Below are positions 60,528 through 64,000 of a stretch of 64,000 bases of DNA, one piece after another. The notes under the pieces are model-generated. The model saw only the letters and a list, made by a program, of their open reading frames with translations. It was not told where the DNA came from and searched no databases. The position numbers were made by a program, and so were the translations under genes. Within the stretch, counting starts at the first letter, position 1. Every line of letters starts with the position of its first letter. Source of the DNA: Oscheius tipulae (Eukaryota; Nematoda; Chromadorea; Rhabditida; Rhabditidae); assembly GCA_037178975.1 (NCBI GenBank), contig JASJZH010000004.1:9548001-9612000 (forward strand), read 5' to 3'.

Positions 60528-61339
60528 CTCTAATTGGTAGAAAAATGGAAACTGGAGAAGAGACTGTATCTAAACGCATTTATGAAAGATCGTTCAAACA
60601 AAACGCTCGATCAAGAGCTGAGTATTAAGACACACTACTCATAGTTTCGTTAGGCGGTAAGCTAAGACCCGGGGTGACAGACAGAGTGAGGATAATCCCT
60701 ATACGTACGGGTAGAGAAATAAACCTCGGTTCATATTGATTTGGTTCAAAAGGTTACGTCTTGCCTTCAGTCCCATCCCAGGAAATAGTAAGAAGATCAA
60801 CACCAACTCAGATAGCGTTGAGATAACATAAATAGCTTTGGCATTACAAGTCAATGCAAGGTGGCTATGAGAGAAGGTTCAGACGGATCGAAACTTTCTT
60901 GTTATCACTAGCTTTGTTGTGTGAAGAAGATTTTTGAAAACCAGTGTTTCACTGTAGGTAGGGCGGTTGCCTAGAAAGGCTGGAACTTTATCTTCAACTG
61001 ATCCTCAGAACTTCGGGATGCTATCTCTGGGTACAATGTTCTCGGGATCATTGCGAACAGGAATAAGGAAAAGGAAAAACTCAAACAATTTCGAAGGTGA
61101 TAAACAATTTTGAAGAGCGAACTGGGAAAAGGACGTGAAAGACATATATATATATAAAGAGACAGAGATAAGATTGCACGAAAAACCTGTTGTGCAGGAT
61201 CTCCGGTACAGTGAAGGTGTCCCTTCCGAGTTTACAGATTGCCTCGACTGTAAGAACCCCGATCGTCTGTCATTTCATCATGGGGAAAAAAGAAGCGAAT
61301 TGAACAAGTATGAACTTTCTTTATGGATCTCGCATATGA
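60528..61339. other. Spacer between tandem acyltransferase genes
   Basis: About 0.8 kb holding the promoter of the gene ending at 57434. A (TA)n run lies near 61144. An open plus frame 61135-61419 is antisense to the last exon of the next gene and is not supported. Confidence 0.45.
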
Positions 61340-64000
61340 CTACGGATTGCTGCAGAGATGTCGGTAAAGCGGACGGACGCGTTCCCATCCAGCCGGAGTC
61401 AAGTGTCTTCCTTCAGTGACGAAACTCATGTAATGCACTGGGTCGTAGAACTGAAAACAGTTAGGTTTTTTGGTGCAAGCAGCTAGAAGAGACTAACCTT
61501 AAAGGTTCCATTGAAAAACATTTGTGCTGTGTGGTCATAGGCCTTACACTTTGAACATTCAGATACGAGGCGCTGTATGCGCATTCTTCCAATGAGGTTG
61601 TTGAAGGTTTGAACATTTAAAACATTCTGAAAGAATAAACTTTTTCAACAGATGTTCCATGGCTCTCGATCTGAAGATACTACGCGCACGCTCAAAAAAC
61701 CGAAGAGACCAAAATATTGCTATTGAGAAAATGTTACTGTACATCATCAGGAGCGATGCCCGTCTCAATAGCCTTCTGCGAGGCGTCCCATGCCGATACA
61801 ATCTCCGGAAAATCGTCTAAAATGTAGATTCTCTTCTTGACATATGGTTCCATTTCTGCTAGTCTCTTACTAGCTTCCTGAAAGTACATCTTTATCTCAC
61901 TGTTTTTCTATCTCTCTGTCTCTCTATCTCTCTTTCTCTATGTCTCCCTATTTCTCTAAATAAAAAACTTGAAAGAGGTACCTCGAAATATTTGTCGTTG
62001 AAGGGAGATGATCCCTTGTTCAACGTCAGCAAGGTCATGTGTCTAAAAGTTCCAAGTGTGGTCATTTCAGTCGAGTGCGAGAACCTTTGAATAATAAAAA
62101 GTACGTCGGGTCGGAATTTTTTGACAACCTCGATGTACTTCCAATCTTGTGAAAGAGCTGGAGATACTGTGGGTGAGAGACTTTCCAGACCTTAACACAC
62201 AGCTTACAATTTACAAATGGAGACAGAGAGACAGAAACTTGCAGACCTCCTCTATAGAAAATTTCCATCTTGGAGTAAAGACGATGACATTCATCGAAAA
62301 TGACAGGCATCACGTTCGAAGCATAGCTGTTCCCAATGACCAAAAGAGACTGATTTGCCTCCGGGTTGAGTTGCTGAACTTTTGGTGAATGCCGCTTGAA
62401 AAGGACATACATCTTCGTAGATACACTTAGCAAAGTCGTTCCGGCTCAAAGATTGGGGATCTTCGAACTTGGGACAGAGTTTAAAAAGCATGGTTCTCTC
62501 CCAGTCGGAATTTTTCCAATGTTCATTCAACTTCAACAGTTCCGCTGAAAATGTAAAGGTTCACGTTGTTCTCTGGCGGTTTTTTGGCGTTTCGAGTAGC
62601 CCTTGATAAAGTTTCACTTGCAGCCTGATAAAACTTCATGCTGTCTAACTGTCGAATTTGTGGCCTAAAACGTGGAAAAACCGCCTGAAAGCGACTTGAA
62701 TCAAACTCAATTATTGGAAAATAGGGAGTCTTACCCTTTGTCTTGTTCTCATAGCCGTAAACAATGTCCAGGTCGAAATCGGATCGGTAGTTGAACTTTG
62801 TCCTCACATCCACTGTGTTCCCGTGAACGACTTTTATGTCCAATTCGGAAACAACTGTTTCCTGTTCGAGTTTTTCTGCAAATAACTTGCTCACGAAGAC
62901 GGATGGTTTTGCGGAAACCTCGGAGCTTGTAAAACGCTCCACCATTGAGTAGACACAAAACGACAACAGCGAAAGCCACCACCTTCCTGTCCCATCGCAG
63001 ATACTGCTGCTCAAAGGCATAATGCAAAACTATTGCATAGAGAAAGGTCATCAGAAGAATGCCAGTTATAACTGAATCTTTCGAAAAAAGATTGATATCC
63101 ATGACCTACTGTAGATATTAGTCATCTTTGTGTATTTGCAATAGGCAGCAAAAGGCCAATGGATCAGGTACCAGGAGTAGGAGATCTCGCCAAGAAAGAC
63201 TAGTACCTTAGCTTCTAGAAGTTTTGAACCAGGACCAAACTGGAGAAGATAGAGCGAGAGTAACGTAGTGAATACTCTGAAATGGGCTGACTATTTCTGT
63301 TAATCAGATACGATACCTCGAAAAATCAGCATCGACAAGAGTTGGAGTTCCAAGGAGCAGGAGGAGAGACAGTGTGAGAAAGCTGGTGTCTTCCTTCTTG
63401 CTACACGTTGCTTCCGGTCCGGGTTTGGACTGCAGGCAGGCAAAAGTTCCTAAACTTATTTGGAATAGTCAACTTCACCTTTTTTATGGGTAGTGCAAAA
63501 TTTAGGATAAGTTACCTGCATTGAACTGCCAAACTCTAGCCAAAACAGAGTTAAATGACATGAAGTTATCACTCTTCAAGTAGAACACAAATGAAAGAGT
63601 ACCTATATTACTTTTCGTTATGGTATGTCTCGAAACCCACTGGTTATAGCCAAAAATATTGACGACCATTTTGGCGGGAGATGATGATAAACTGCGAAAA
63701 TGAATGGGAACAGCAGGTAGAACTGCATTTCAAGGGCTAGAGACCATGTGTGGGTGAACATATCGGCCGCTTCTTCTAGCTGAAAGGACAGTGTGTAAGT
63801 TAAGCGTTGTCACCTTGTTGAAGTAGATATTGACTTCTTCCGAGCTCTCGGGACGAATCAAGTTTGTAGCGAAGAGCAGAGCATTTGTTACAGATTCTAT
63901 GTTCTTCTTCAAGACGGCGAGATCAGTAAAGAAGAACATGGAAACTGGCATCGGATATTCTGGATCAAGAGGTGCACTTACTCAAAGCGGTCAGAGTGCA
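61340..64000 (-). CDS. Acyltransferase-3/SGNH protein, 5' end beyond window
   Basis: Second oac-type gene, same layout and intron positions as 57434-60527. Visible from the right edge: VLKKNIESVTNALLFATNLI, THTWSLALEMQFYLLFPFIF-type helix, later VFLGEISYSWYLIHWPFAAY, then the lumenal part (LDIVYGYENKTKGK, LNEHWKNSDWERTMLFKLCP). The SGNH block I is intact: SLLVIGNSYASNVMPVIFDE. Near the end FYDPVHYMSFVTEGRHLTPA has Glu-Gly where its neighbour has Trp-Asp before Arg-His, so the usual Asp of the Asp..His pair is not obvious. The stop is at 61340. The first 80-100 residues, with the catalytic His of the acyltransferase domain, lie beyond base 64000. Expected in an endomembrane or plasma membrane. 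Confidence 0.87.

Overview
This window is nematode genomic DNA, most likely from a rhabditid (Caenorhabditis or a close relative). The evidence is many short (about 35-60 nt) GT..TTTCAG introns, TTTTCAG-type trans-splice acceptors just before start codons, and nematode-expanded families: nuclear hormone receptors, SRT/SRAB/SRI chemoreceptors, a Ground-like/Hint hedgehog-related protein, a cuticle collagen, secreted Cys-rich proteins with Thr-rich linkers, and acyltransferase-3/SGNH proteins. The mix of expanded families, tandem paralogues, broken copies and transposons resembles a chromosome arm. I built gene models by hand from splice sites. For most of those called complete the exon lengths sum to a multiple of three; exceptions are stated.

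Layout. 0-8 kb: two paralogous nuclear hormone receptors on the minus strand (the first runs off the left edge). 8-13.3 kb: mostly non-coding, with a tiny secreted-protein gene, a RTE-like LINE relic and a 688-bp foldback element. 13.3-17.1 kb: secreted Cys-rich genes. 17.2-19.1 kb: an SRT receptor. 20.1-24.3 kb: a hedgehog-related gene with four Ground-like domains, an Asn/Ser repeat and a Hint domain. 25.4-27.9 kb: a PPxY small protein, a PMP3/UPF0057 proteolipid and a cuticle collagen. 28-37 kb: SRAB, a C6-like secreted protein, a small membrane protein, SRI/SRH and a peptide-type GPCR. 38.5-38.8 kb: a six-cysteine secreted peptide. 39.5-51.7 kb: an HSP70 cluster (one intact, one very divergent, several broken) invaded by two DD37D (maT-type) transposons. 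51.8-54.2 kb: a 5'-truncated pyruvate kinase and a secreted protein. 57.4-64 kb: two tandem acyltransferase-3/SGNH genes, the second cut by the right edge.

The most striking items are: (1) two U2 snRNA genes nested in introns of unrelated protein genes, one of them apparently defective; (2) an apparently intact DD37D transposon sitting at a TA inside the ATP-loop codons of an HSP70 copy; (3) a foldback element whose ends match that transposon; (4) HSP70 proteins that end before the C-terminal lid, next to a copy whose phosphate-binding motif has been rewritten; and (5) three strong hairpins with no assigned function. I saw no operon-like or phage-like defence system and no CRISPR.
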